From the NCBI RefSeq assembly GCF_024181405.1, contig NZ_CP051302.1:1798001-1862000 (forward strand): a stretch of DNA of 64,000 bases, given 5' to 3'. The notes below the pieces were generated by a model that ran no database searches, was not told the origin of the DNA, and saw only the letters and a list, made by a program, of their open reading frames with translations. Origin of the DNA: Treponema denticola (GTDB lineage: Bacteria; Spirochaetota; Spirochaetia; Treponematales; Treponemataceae). This document shows positions 28,234 through 36,235 of the stretch, in pieces (within the stretch, counting starts at the first letter, position 1; each line of letters begins with the position of its first letter). A program made the translations under genes and the position numbers.

Positions 28234-28833
28234 TTACAAAGATGAAATAATTTTATCTGCCGCTTTTTCGGGGGAGAGGCCTTTCGGGTTTATGGAAAAG
28301 GAAGCCAAAGCTTTGTAGATTTTTATACGCCTTTCGTATATCGAAAAAAAACGGTCTTCCGCATCTTTTTCATTTTTAATATTTTCTCCTAAAAAGGCAG
28401 GATAAAAGCCTTCTTTATGTGCAGCCGTTTTTATTCTATAAAAAATTTCGGCCGGAGTGGTATCGATTAAAATTATTCGGGGAAAATCTTTTAGCTTTTT
28501 GATAATGGCTTCGTTTTCCGCATAGCCTCCTCCGGTGCTGACAATGGCGTTTACATCATCACAGTGAACAGCGTTTTTGTACCCACAGCTAACGGCGTTT
28601 TTTTCATTTGAACAAGGCGAAATTTTTTCGATTATTGTATTAAAACATTCAAATTCTTTTAGACGGAATTCTTTTTCTCCATGAGCCTTATAAAGTTCTC
28701 TTATCGCCTTCCCGTAAACTTCTTCCATATAGGAATCCGTATCTATAAAAGAAGCTTTAAGTTTTTTTGAAAGAGCCCTGCCCGCTTCGGTTTTTCCGGC
28801 TCGGCTCATTCCGATTAAAAATATAATCATCAA
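28234..28833 (-). CDS. shikimate kinase-like protein
   Basis: 199 aa P-loop kinase. Walker A GMSRAGKT (residues 8-15), the shikimate-binding DTD motif (FIDTDSYMEE), the EKEFRLKEFE block and STGGGYAEN match shikimate kinase, which phosphorylates shikimate in the chorismate pathway. Before STGGG there is an insert of about 20 residues with a repeated KNAV/VNAI unit, absent from typical members. GGAA precedes the ATG. The specific substrate is inferred from motifs. Confidence 0.8.
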   Translation of the reverse strand: MMIIFLIGMSRAGKTEAGRALSKKLKASFIDTDSYMEEVYGKAIRELYKAHGEKEFRLKEFECFNTIIEKISPCSNEKNAVSCGYKNAVHCDDVNAIVSTGGGYAENEAIIKKLKDFPRIILIDTTPAEIFYRIKTAAHKEGFYPAFLGENIKNEKDAEDRFFSIYERRIKIYKALASFSINPKGLSPEKAADKIISSL

Positions 28834-28844
28834 AATATTTCCTT

Positions 28845-28872
28845 ATAACTGGTTATCATGATAACTGGTTAT
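28845..28872 (-). repeat. tandem palindromes in the shikimate kinase leader
   Basis: Two copies of ATAACTGGTTAT (28845-28856, 28861-28872) are spaced 16 bp centre to centre. Each is an inverted repeat; one has 7-bp arms TGATAAC/GTTATCA. They lie 11 bp upstream of the shikimate kinase ATG and just after the lipoprotein stop. Possible operator or RNA hairpin pair; function unknown. Confidence 0.55.
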
Positions 28873-28878
28873 CACGAT

Positions 28879-29319
28879 TTATTTCTTTTCGATTTTACGC
28901 AAAATGAGAAGCTCAGCCAATTCGCCCGAATAAGGTTTTCTTTGAGCGTTTAAAAAAGAAAGAGAACCGTCATCATTTTTTATAAAGAATTCGCTAGGAA
29001 TGTTTTGTCTAAAATACAAAATAATAATTCCGTCCTTCGCTATAAGCCAATTACCATGCGAGATTTCAGGTTCCGTTCTTCCTTCTTTAAAAACTAAAAC
29101 CCTTGCAGTTTGATCGGAGTTAAATTCTACCGAGTAGCTTGTAATTCCGCTTCGGGATGCAGGAAGGTCCATAACATAAACACCCAAAAAAGGATCTTCC
29201 GGTTCTTTTTCGATTAAAACCTCAGGCTTAGGAGGCTCCAATGGTTCTGCAATTCGGCGGCTCTTACAAGAAAAAAACAACAAGACAACAAAAAGCGGAG
29301 TACAGAAAAAAAATGTCAA
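28879..29319 (-). CDS. lipoprotein with NlpE-like beta-barrel pattern
   Basis: 146 aa as drawn from a TTG at 29317-29319. Hydrophobic signal with lipobox FFSC, then a Pro/Glu linker and a beta-rich domain (YVMDLPASRSGITSYSVEFN, GNWLIAKDG) resembling NlpE/copper-sensor lipoproteins but without their CXXC pair (SRSG here). The TTG has no Shine-Dalgarno. The open frame continues upstream to an ATT at 29341-29343, 8 nt after GAGG, and that extension adds a basic IKNRRFK n-region. The true start is therefore probably upstream (see findings). Family placement is tentative. Confidence 0.6.
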   Translation of the reverse strand: MTFFFCTPLFVVLLFFSCKSRRIAEPLEPPKPEVLIEKEPEDPFLGVYVMDLPASRSGITSYSVEFNSDQTARVLVFKEGRTEPEISHGNWLIAKDGIIILYFRQNIPSEFFIKNDDGSLSFLNAQRKPYSGELAELLILRKIEKK

Positions 29320-29361
29320 TAATTTAAATCTTCGGTTTTTAATTTTTTTAACCTCGTTTTT

Positions 29362-30765
29362 TTATTCATGCCTTATAACTTCAAAGCGGTACATACGGTA
29401 AGGTTCTTCGGGGCTTATTCTGCCTTTTTGAAGAGCTATGGCGACCTGCATACCGGCGGAATCGATACCTTCAAGGTTGGGTAAAAGAAGTCCGGTCCTC
29501 GAACCCGATGAGACTATTACACCGAAACGTTTTACATCCAAATCCGAAATCGATTTTATTTCTTCCGGTTCTAAAAGAATATCGACAGAACAAACAATTT
29601 CGTCCATTTCGGATAAATCGACAGGAAGAAACCGTGGATCATTCAAAGCTGCCGATACTGCATTTTTAATTATTTCTTCACTTATGCGGCTTTTGGTAGG
29701 AAGTATTGTACCTATACATCCTCGAAGCTCCCCTTTTTTCTTTAAGCATACAAAAACGCCGGCCTTTCCCGATTGGATGCCCTCGGTATTCTTAGGCTTT
29801 AAAAACTTATTATGCTTTAAATAGTAGATAATACTCCTTCGTGCAAGATTTATATAAGGGTCGTTTGTTTGAGAATCGGGCAATAGAAATTTCTTTTTTT
29901 CTTTAAAAACAACCTCTAAGTCCTCATCTTCCGTCTGCCTTATAGATTCAACCTTAAATCGAGCAACACCGTATCCGACTCCGAATGGGCCTTCGTAGGA
30001 AAGCAGCTCTTGAGAATGTTTATAGCAGGATAAAAGCCCCGATAAAATTAAAAAAGAATTAAGCCCGCACTCCCCCGCCCTTTCGGTAAGCAAAGGAGGA
30101 ATATCGGCAAATTCGGAAAGGCTTCCCTTTTCTATAATTCTTACAAATTCCTTATCGAATTTGGGTCCTTCAGGGGCAAAACCGTAAGGGCCTGTAGAAA
30201 GAAGCCGATGTGAAAGATCTCCGCTCGCAATAAAAACCGATTTGCATTTTTTTTCTTCAATAATATCGGAAAGAATTGACCCGAATTCTTCAAGCATTGC
30301 GCTCAACATAATTCCATAATTTATATGCACAAGAGAAAAATTTAAAAACTCGGAACTTATAAAATAAAGCGGAACAAAGGAGCCGTGATCTAGATTCATA
30401 TCTACAGCCGCATAAGGGAAGCCTGTCTTTTTGCATTTTTTGATTATTTCTTTTACAATCCGCTCATCGTTTTTTGCCGAAAAACGCAAATCGGGACAAC
30501 CGAATTGAGCCATAGTTCCTTCGATAAGAGGAGCCGTATTTATTGTAACTGCCCCTCGGTGCATTTTTGCATGTGGAGTAATGATTATAATAGTTTCAGG
30601 TTCTATTTGCTTTACTTCTTTCGATATGGTTTTAAGAGCCTTAGAAGTTGAAGCTATTTTTTTCTCCTCTCCCCTGCCTATCTCGGGAATTATAATCGGA
30701 GGATGAGGGGTGATATATGCAGCCCTTAGATTAGTATCTTTTGAACAAAGCTCTTTTTTTCTCAT
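29362..30765 (-). CDS. LigB-like (Memo/class III dioxygenase) - AMMECR1 fusion protein
   Basis: 467 aa. The N-terminal half (about 10-275) has the class III extradiol dioxygenase/Memo fold (ITPHPPIIIPEIG, TPHAKMHRGA, IASGDLSHRL). The C-terminal half (about 300-467) is an AMMECR1 domain with the hallmark LRGCIGT (from residue 347). This is the architecture called AmmeMemoRadiSam system protein A; its biochemical role is not established. No radical SAM partner is in this window. The -10 TATAAT (30772-30777) ends 6 nt before the ATG without Shine-Dalgarno, so it may be leaderless. Confidence 0.88.
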   Translation of the reverse strand: MRKKELCSKDTNLRAAYITPHPPIIIPEIGRGEEKKIASTSKALKTISKEVKQIEPETIIIITPHAKMHRGAVTINTAPLIEGTMAQFGCPDLRFSAKNDERIVKEIIKKCKKTGFPYAAVDMNLDHGSFVPLYFISSEFLNFSLVHINYGIMLSAMLEEFGSILSDIIEEKKCKSVFIASGDLSHRLLSTGPYGFAPEGPKFDKEFVRIIEKGSLSEFADIPPLLTERAGECGLNSFLILSGLLSCYKHSQELLSYEGPFGVGYGVARFKVESIRQTEDEDLEVVFKEKKKFLLPDSQTNDPYINLARRSIIYYLKHNKFLKPKNTEGIQSGKAGVFVCLKKKGELRGCIGTILPTKSRISEEIIKNAVSAALNDPRFLPVDLSEMDEIVCSVDILLEPEEIKSISDLDVKRFGVIVSSGSRTGLLLPNLEGIDSAGMQVAIALQKGRISPEEPYRMYRFEVIRHE

Positions 30766-30817
30766 AGAATTATTATAATATAGTTTTTAAAATTATACCA
30801 GCATAAAATCTCTTCTA

Positions 30818-30846
30818 TTTACTTTTTTTTTATAAGAAGATATAAT
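30818..30846 (+). promoter_or_regulatory. promoter of ankyrin gene, predicted leaderless transcript
   Basis: TTTACT (30818-30823), 17-bp spacer, TATAAT (30841-30846), then 7 nt to the ATG at 30854. No Shine-Dalgarno. The divergent AMMECR1 gene has its own TATAAT at 30772-30777. Confidence 0.6.
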
Positions 30847-30853
30847 AAGCTTT

Positions 30854-31756
30854 ATGAATGTCGCTATTTTCTATGATGAAAAGAAAAAAGACGCAGCGAT
30901 GGCTATTAAAAATATAATCATATCCCATGAATGTGATGTAACTTTATACAATGAAGATGAGATATGGAAAGATGAAAATTTACACACGCCGCGCCATATT
31001 ATGAAAAACATTACTCATGTTCTCTTTATTTACAGTAAAAATCCTGCTGCCTATTTGGGCTTTATGTTTTTTTCGGGCTATGCCACAGGTTTAAATCTTC
31101 CGGTTCTTGTACTTGAAGAAAGCGAAAAGCTCGAACTGCCGAAGAACTTTTTGCGTTCTTTTGTTATGCTGACAATTAAGTCCTTTGAGTCCTATTTTGA
31201 GGTAGAAAAAAAACGCTTTACGGAAAATCAGCTTAAAGAGCTGGCCCGTGCAAAACTTTTAGAAAACGGTTATTCTCTTTTTATTCCGAATTATGTGCGT
31301 GCGGTTAAAAATAACGAAAAAGAAATCGTAGAACTTTTTATCGATGCAGGCTTTGACCCTTCGCAAAAAGATTCCCTCGGAACACCGGTTTTATCCCTTG
31401 CCGTAAGAAACAAATGTTTTGAAACACTTGAACTCCTGCTTGAAAAAGGGGCGGCAATAAACCTTTGCGCAGAAGACAGAAACTACTCGGCCTTGATGGA
31501 TGCGGCTCAAGTCGGATACCTTGAAGCGGTACAAGCCCTCCTCGAAAAAAAAGCCGATACCAATATTCAAAGCAAGGACGGACAAACAGCCTTGATTCTT
31601 TCGGTAGGCCGTCATGAAGCCGATGTTGTGGAAATGCTTGTAAAGCACGGAGCCGACTGTAACATCAAGGACGGCCTAGGTATGTCTGCCCTTGGGTATG
31701 CAAAACTCTTCGGGGATAAAAAAATTTTATCCTTGTTTGGTGAACAAACAATATAA
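30854..31756 (+). CDS. ankyrin-repeat protein with N-terminal TIR- or deoxyribosyltransferase-like domain
   Basis: 300 aa. Residues 1-100 form a Rossmann-like alpha/beta domain (VAIFYDEKKKD start; GFMFFSGYATGLNLPVLVL at 69-87). It resembles the TIR/nucleoside 2-deoxyribosyltransferase group, but the catalytic Glu that precedes GYA in deoxyribosyltransferases is not present (FFSGYA). Residues about 145-295 contain four ankyrin repeats (NKCFETLELLLEKGAAIN; GQTALILSVGRHEADVVEML). No signal peptide, so it is cytosolic. The partner and ligand are unknown. Confidence 0.75.
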   Translation: MNVAIFYDEKKKDAAMAIKNIIISHECDVTLYNEDEIWKDENLHTPRHIMKNITHVLFIYSKNPAAYLGFMFFSGYATGLNLPVLVLEESEKLELPKNFLRSFVMLTIKSFESYFEVEKKRFTENQLKELARAKLLENGYSLFIPNYVRAVKNNEKEIVELFIDAGFDPSQKDSLGTPVLSLAVRNKCFETLELLLEKGAAINLCAEDRNYSALMDAAQVGYLEAVQALLEKKADTNIQSKDGQTALILSVGRHEADVVEMLVKHGADCNIKDGLGMSALGYAKLFGDKKILSLFGEQTI

Positions 31757-31780
31757 CAACACTTATTTTGATGGAAAACT

Positions 31781-32824
31781 ATGCTTACAAAAGAATTTAA
31801 CTTTGACTTACCGGAAGAGCTGATAGCTCAATCGCCCTCCGAAAAAAGAGGCGGCGACAGGCTTTTAATTTTAGACAAACAAAGCGGAAAACTTGAAGAC
31901 AGGCTTTTTACAGAGCTGCCTGAAATTCTTCCAAAAAATGCCCTGATGGTTTTTAATAACTCGAAGGTGCGTCATGCCCGCATTTATGCAAAAAGCAAGA
32001 CAAATGCAGTATGCGAATTTTTAATGATTAATCCTATGAAGGACTCGGACGGTTCCCTTTGGCAGGTTATGGCAAAAAAAGCAAAACGCCAAAAACCCGG
32101 GAAGACCTTTTTATTTGAAGACGGAACGGAAGCTGAAATAATCGAGTCCGCGATACCTCTCGAAAGCGAATTCCGCTGTATGAAATTTAATAGGGTTATC
32201 GATGATGAGTGGCTCGATAAATACGGGCACATGCCCCTGCCTCCCTACATTCACCGAAAAGATACTCAAGAAGATGCAGACCGCTATCAGACCGTCTATG
32301 CAGAAATCTACGGCTCGATTGCGGCTCCCACTGCAGGCCTCCACTTTACCCAAGAGGTGCTTTCAAAAATAAGGGATAAGGGAATCGATATTGAATATGT
32401 AACCCTCCATGTGGGACTCGGTACCTTTCTTCCCGTACGGGCTGAAAAAATAGAAGACCATAAGATGCACACCGAACATTTTTTTATTTCGGAAAAAACG
32501 GCTCAGGCCGTTGAAAAAGCCAAGAAGGAAGGAAGGCCTATTATAGCCGTAGGAACGACCACCGTGCGTACTCTCGAATCCGCATGGGACGAAAAAAGAA
32601 AAGAATTAAAACGGGGCAATCAGTCCACGGATATTTTTATTTACCCCTCATATAAATTTAAACTGATAGATAAACTCTTTACCAATTTTCACACCCCGGA
32701 GTCGAGCCTCGTAATGCTGGTCTCCGCCCTTGCAGGAAAAGAAAATATTTTTAAAGCCTACCGCCATGCCGTCGAAGAAAAATATAAATTCTTTTCTTAC
32801 GGAGATGCAATGCTGATTTTGTAA
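31781..32824 (+). CDS. queA: SAM:tRNA ribosyltransferase-isomerase (queuosine biosynthesis)
   Basis: 347 aa, the family length. It transfers and isomerises the ribosyl part of SAM onto preQ1-modified tRNA to give epoxyqueuosine. Family blocks are visible: FDLPEELIAQSPSEKRGGDRL at the start, ALMVFNNSKVRHARI, GSIAAPTAGLHFT, VTLHVGLGTFLPVR and SLVMLVSALAG. The start is 24 bp after the ankyrin gene stop, with only a weak GGA upstream; the two are probably co-transcribed. Confidence 0.97.
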   Translation: MLTKEFNFDLPEELIAQSPSEKRGGDRLLILDKQSGKLEDRLFTELPEILPKNALMVFNNSKVRHARIYAKSKTNAVCEFLMINPMKDSDGSLWQVMAKKAKRQKPGKTFLFEDGTEAEIIESAIPLESEFRCMKFNRVIDDEWLDKYGHMPLPPYIHRKDTQEDADRYQTVYAEIYGSIAAPTAGLHFTQEVLSKIRDKGIDIEYVTLHVGLGTFLPVRAEKIEDHKMHTEHFFISEKTAQAVEKAKKEGRPIIAVGTTTVRTLESAWDEKRKELKRGNQSTDIFIYPSYKFKLIDKLFTNFHTPESSLVMLVSALAGKENIFKAYRHAVEEKYKFFSYGDAMLIL

Positions 32825-32850
32825 TTGCAGATACCCCTTCATCCATTCAA

Positions 32851-32879
32851 TTGACTTAAAAAACTATCCGAAGTATAAT
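32851..32879 (+). promoter_or_regulatory. promoter of the cysteine desulfurase-like gene
   Basis: TTGACT (32851-32856), 17-bp spacer, TATAAT (32874-32879), then a leader with GGAGG 12 nt before the ATG. Confidence 0.8.
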
Positions 32880-32906
32880 AAATTTTAACGGAGGATAATA
32901 AATCTT

Positions 32907-34073
32907 ATGAAAAAGCGTATCTTTTTAGACAATGCGGCCGGTGCTTTTCCTAAGGCTCCCGGTCTCGATCAAGCTCTTGCAAGGGCGGTTAATATAGGAA
33001 CGGGAAATATTAACCGCAGTACCTATACCGAAACCGAAGAAGCAGGTCTTGCCGTCATCGAAACAAGAGAACTCTTGTGTAAGCTCTTTAATTTTCAGCC
33101 GGCAACCCATGTTATTTTTACATCGGGAGTTACGGCAAGTTTAAACTATATTATCAAGGGTTTTCTCAAATCGGGCGACAGGGTTTTAACAAGCTCCTTT
33201 GAGCATAATGCCGTAATGCGTCCTCTGGTTCAAATGGAAAAATTAGGCGTCAAGATTGACCGCATTCCTGCAATCTTAAAAAACGGAGGAGCCTTTGTAG
33301 ATACATCCTTAATCGAATCTATGATAAGGCCTGAAACCCGTCTTGCCGTTTTTTCACATGCTTCAAATGTAACGGGCTTTATTCAGCCTATCGAAGAAAT
33401 TGCCTCAATCTTAAAAAAGCACAATATTCCTTTAGTAATAGACGGAGCCCAAACTGCCGGCCACATTCCCGTCGACCTTGCAAAATTAAAACCGGCAGCC
33501 TTTTGCTTTACAGGCCATAAGGGCTTACTCGGCCCCCAAGGAACGGGAGGCATCTTATTCGATAAGGATTTTGCAAAAAAGGTTGAGCCCCTCATCACAG
33601 GCGGAACAGGAAGTGCATCCGATTCGGAAGTAACGCCCTCCTTTATGCCCGATAAATTCGAAGCCGGAACTCAAAACATAATCGGCATTGCAGGTCTTCA
33701 CCACAGCCTGAAATGGTTGGATGCTTTCGGAATTCAAAATATTCACACAAAAGAACAAAAACTGCTTAAACTATTTTTGGACGGAATAAAAGACCTTCCG
33801 ATAAAAATAGCGGGAGGAGAGTCAACTGAAAACAGGGTCGGAATTGTTTCGATAGACTTTTCCGAATTTATGGACAATGCTGAAGCCGGTGCCTCTCTCG
33901 AAGAAAAATACGGTATCCTTACCCGCTGCGGCCTCCATTGTTCGCCTTCGGCTCATAAGTCCATCGGCACTTTTCCGCAAGGCACGGTAAGATTTTCCAC
34001 AGGCCCCTTTACAATAGAAGAAGAAATTGAAACTGCCATAAAGGCCGTAAAGGAGCTTTGCCCAAGGGCTTAA
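32907..34073 (+). CDS. cysteine desulfurase / selenocysteine lyase-like class V aminotransferase
   Basis: 388 aa PLP enzyme. Features seen: N-terminal FLDNAAGAFPKAP, VIFTSGVTASLNYI, DGAQTAGHIPVD, the PLP-lysine motif TGHKGLLGPQGTG and a C-terminal active-loop cysteine in RCGLHCSPSAHK. Members of this subgroup accompany selD, yedE, yedF and DUF3343 genes and are thought to deliver selenium or sulfur. It ends 4 bp inside the convergent selD gene. A role as the Se donor for SelD is inferred from context. Confidence 0.88.
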   Translation: MKKRIFLDNAAGAFPKAPGLDQALARAVNIGTGNINRSTYTETEEAGLAVIETRELLCKLFNFQPATHVIFTSGVTASLNYIIKGFLKSGDRVLTSSFEHNAVMRPLVQMEKLGVKIDRIPAILKNGGAFVDTSLIESMIRPETRLAVFSHASNVTGFIQPIEEIASILKKHNIPLVIDGAQTAGHIPVDLAKLKPAAFCFTGHKGLLGPQGTGGILFDKDFAKKVEPLITGGTGSASDSEVTPSFMPDKFEAGTQNIIGIAGLHHSLKWLDAFGIQNIHTKEQKLLKLFLDGIKDLPIKIAGGESTENRVGIVSIDFSEFMDNAEAGASLEEKYGILTRCGLHCSPSAHKSIGTFPQGTVRFSTGPFTIEEEIETAIKAVKELCPRA

Positions 34074-35134
34074 CTCACCCTAAGAATTTTTTCTTCCCGC
34101 TTGGTAACAAGGCCTATAATGGCAGGTTTGCCGCAGGGAGTATTTTCCATAGCTTGAGACAGTTCCTCGTAAAGAGCAGCGGCATCGTCCTTGTCTACCG
34201 AAATCAAAAGCCCTCCCGAAGTTTGAGGATCGAACATCAGGTCTTGGTAGGCAAGGGGAACATTTTCAAAGACAACATTATCTCCCACAAAATTTCTATT
34301 GGAGTAAACTCCTGCCGGCATCATACCCATTTCGGCACTTTCAATTACGGATTTATAAATAGGAACGGATTTATAATCAACTTCAATACTCATATCGCTT
34401 CCCTTCCCCATCTCATAAAGATGACCGAGAAGACCGAAACCGGTAATGTCGGTACAGGCATTTATTTTATATTTTACCATGATGTTGCGGGCCTTCGCAT
34501 TTAAAAAAGCCATAATCTTATAACAGCGGTCAAGTTCTTCCGGCGGCGACATGTCGGCCTTTGAAGCCGTAAGTAAAATGCCCGTGCCGATAGGCTTAGT
34601 CAAAATTAAAACATCGCCTTCCTTTGCTGTAGAATTTTCCAAAATCTTTTTAGGATGAACAAAACCGTTTACAGCCAAACCGTACTTGGGCGAGTCATCA
34701 TAAATAGTATGCCCTCCGCAGACTATAGCACCGGCCTCATAAACCTTATCAAAACCGCCGCGTAAAATTTCTTTTATCATATCTTCAGGCATATCTTTGG
34801 TAATACAAAAAAGATTTAAGGCGAGCTTAGGCTCCCCGCCCATCGCATAAATATCGCTTAAAGAATTTGCGGCGGCAACTTGCCCGAATATATAAGGATC
34901 GCCTGAAACCGGCGGAAAAAAATCTATAGTAGATATAAGAGCCGTTTCATCGTTTATCTTATAGACGGCAGCATCATCTGAAGTATTAAAACCTACGAGT
35001 AAATTATCGTCATTCCTTACGGAAAAATTTTTTAAAAGTTTATCGAGTGCACCCGCACTCAGCTTTGCACCTCAGCCCGGATTCTTTGCAGCTTTTAATA
35101 AATCGAAATCTTCATTAATAAGTGAACAGCTCAT
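34070..35134 (-). CDS. selD: selenide, water dikinase with selenocysteine at the active site
   Basis: 354 aa when the in-frame TGA (35072-35074) is read as selenocysteine, residue 21 in the motif NPG-U-GAKLSAGAL. This aligns with catalytic Cys17 of E. coli SelD, and the following catalytic Lys (Lys24) is kept. The ATG at 35132-35134 has GGAGG 5 nt upstream. It makes selenophosphate from selenide and ATP. Downstream blocks DFFPPVSGDPYIFGQVAAANSLSD and TGFGLLGH confirm the family. A simple ORF caller would start at 34843 and lose the active site. Confidence 0.96.
35045..35060 (-). promoter_or_regulatory. bacterial SECIS hairpin of selD
   Basis: Eleven nt after the UGA: perfect 6-bp stem GAGTGC/GCACTC with a 4-nt GGGT loop on the minus strand. 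The position and the G in the apical loop fit the bacterial SECIS rule for SelB recruitment. Confidence 0.8.
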
Positions 35135-35151
35135 ATCAGCCTCCGTGATGC

Positions 35152-35180
35152 AGTATCTCATAATTTTAACTTATGGTCAA
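35152..35180 (-). promoter_or_regulatory. selD promoter
   Basis: Minus strand: TTGACC (35175-35180), 17-bp spacer, GATACT (35152-35157), 17 bp before the selD ATG. It is divergent from the FMN-domain lipoprotein promoter. Confidence 0.65.
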
Positions 35181-35196
35181 GACAAAAAAAGAGCTA

Positions 35197-35225
35197 TTGA
35201 ACATTTAATTATATAAGAGTATACT
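35197..35225 (+). promoter_or_regulatory. promoter of FMN-domain-like lipoprotein
   Basis: TTGAAC (35197-35202), 17-bp spacer, TATACT (35220-35225); ATG at 35257 with GGAGG 3 nt upstream. Confidence 0.7.
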
Positions 35226-35256
35226 ATTGCTAACAAAATCTTGTTTACGGAGGAAT

Positions 35257-35889
35257 ATGATAAAAATGAGTAAAAAGATAAAAGCTATAGGATTCTTTGT
35301 AACAACTCTTTTAGTATTTGCTTTTGCTTGCGAACCGGAGATGCTTTACGGAACTGCAAAGGTAGCCGGCTCGACCCCTGCCGGTACTAATTATGAATAT
35401 GGATATTCAGTATGTATCGATGTAACCGTTGATGACCAAGGTAAAATCATCAAAGTAAGTGATGACGAGAAAAACACGGAGGCATCTATCGCAGCAGATG
35501 TTATAGGAGCTGCAGCAAGCAACAAAGCTTACTGGAAAAAATATTTGTCAGGAAAAGGTTTTGAAAAGTATAAAAACCTTACCATAGAAGATGTCAAAAA
35601 AATGAATGTCGGTTTCCCCGGAGCTCCGGGAGTTGATGCAGTAGGAGGAGCCACAGCAGCTTCCCTTGCAGTAAAGAATGCGGTTTTACAGGCTTTGGTG
35701 CTTGATGCTTCAATTAAGGAACTTGTAAACTACAAAAATCCCGACAATTATAAAAAGGGAGAACAAAAAAAATTGGAAAAAATAATTAAAGAAGGAAGAG
35801 CTCATCTGGAAACCTTAGAAACTTATGAAGAAATAGAAAAGGTTCTTGCAGAATTAAAACAAAAACTGGATGCGTTAAAAACAAAATAA
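35257..35889 (+). CDS. FMN-binding-domain-like lipoprotein
   Basis: 210 aa from the ATG at 35257 (GGAGG just upstream). Lipoprotein signal with FAFAC. The core (about 35-150) has the pattern of periplasmic FMN-binding domains, ending DAVGGATAAS. Covalent flavinylation needs S-G-A-T-x-T, and here the acceptor Thr is Ala, so covalent FMN is unlikely. The C-terminal 60 residues are a charged coiled coil. It sits within the selenium cluster and has its own promoter and terminator. Role unknown. Confidence 0.75.
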   Translation: MIKMSKKIKAIGFFVTTLLVFAFACEPEMLYGTAKVAGSTPAGTNYEYGYSVCIDVTVDDQGKIIKVSDDEKNTEASIAADVIGAAASNKAYWKKYLSGKGFEKYKNLTIEDVKKMNVGFPGAPGVDAVGGATAASLAVKNAVLQALVLDASIKELVNYKNPDNYKKGEQKKLEKIIKEGRAHLETLETYEEIEKVLAELKQKLDALKTK

Positions 35890-35903
35890 TTAACTAATAA
35901 AAA

Positions 35904-35962
35904 GCGGCGGCAGTATTGATGGAATCCATCCAAATCGGAAAGCTTCCGTAACACTGCCGCCT
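35904..35962. terminator. bidirectional terminator between convergent genes
   Basis: Outer 9-bp GC-rich stem (35906-35914 with 35953-35961) encloses two small inner hairpins (GATGG/CCATC and GGAA/TTCC), giving a three-way junction. T-rich on both outer sides: CTTTTT on the minus strand, CCTTTA on the plus strand. Confidence 0.8.
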
Positions 35963-35974
35963 TTAATCGCACCA

Positions 35975-36235
35975 TCACACCTCAACGTACTTACCGTCTT
36001 CACTTAAAAAATAAAAAGCATCGTAATCAAATTGACTAAAATAATCTTTATCAAAAGCAAGGCCTTCTTTAAAAATTAATTTTAATGCAGTGCCGCAGCT
36101 TGAACTTACAGAGCGCGGCACCGGAACCAATTTTGCAGTCAACTCTCCTGTCTTAGCATTATCCGTTTTGTTCACGGCCCTCATGCAGACAAGAGAATCA
36201 TAATGCGTATGAAAGGTAATCAAATACTCTTTCAT
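35975..36235 (-). CDS. DUF3343 protein (putative Se/S carrier-like)
   Basis: 86 aa, cytosolic. The conserved SSSCGTALKL block marks DUF3343, a family that co-occurs with selD and yedE/yedF selenium genes; the Cys is a candidate persulfide/perselenide carrier. It overlaps the TusA-like gene end by one base (36235), so translation is coupled. The function is inferred from family context. Confidence 0.85.
   Translation of the reverse strand: MKEYLITFHTHYDSLVCMRAVNKTDNAKTGELTAKLVPVPRSVSSSCGTALKLIFKEGLAFDKDYFSQFDYDAFYFLSEDGKYVEV

Noticed and set aside
34070..34843. SelD as a 257-aa protein starting at MGGEPKL
   Set aside because: It lacks the active-site region. The upstream frame with the Sec codon and a good ribosome-binding site restores the full family length.
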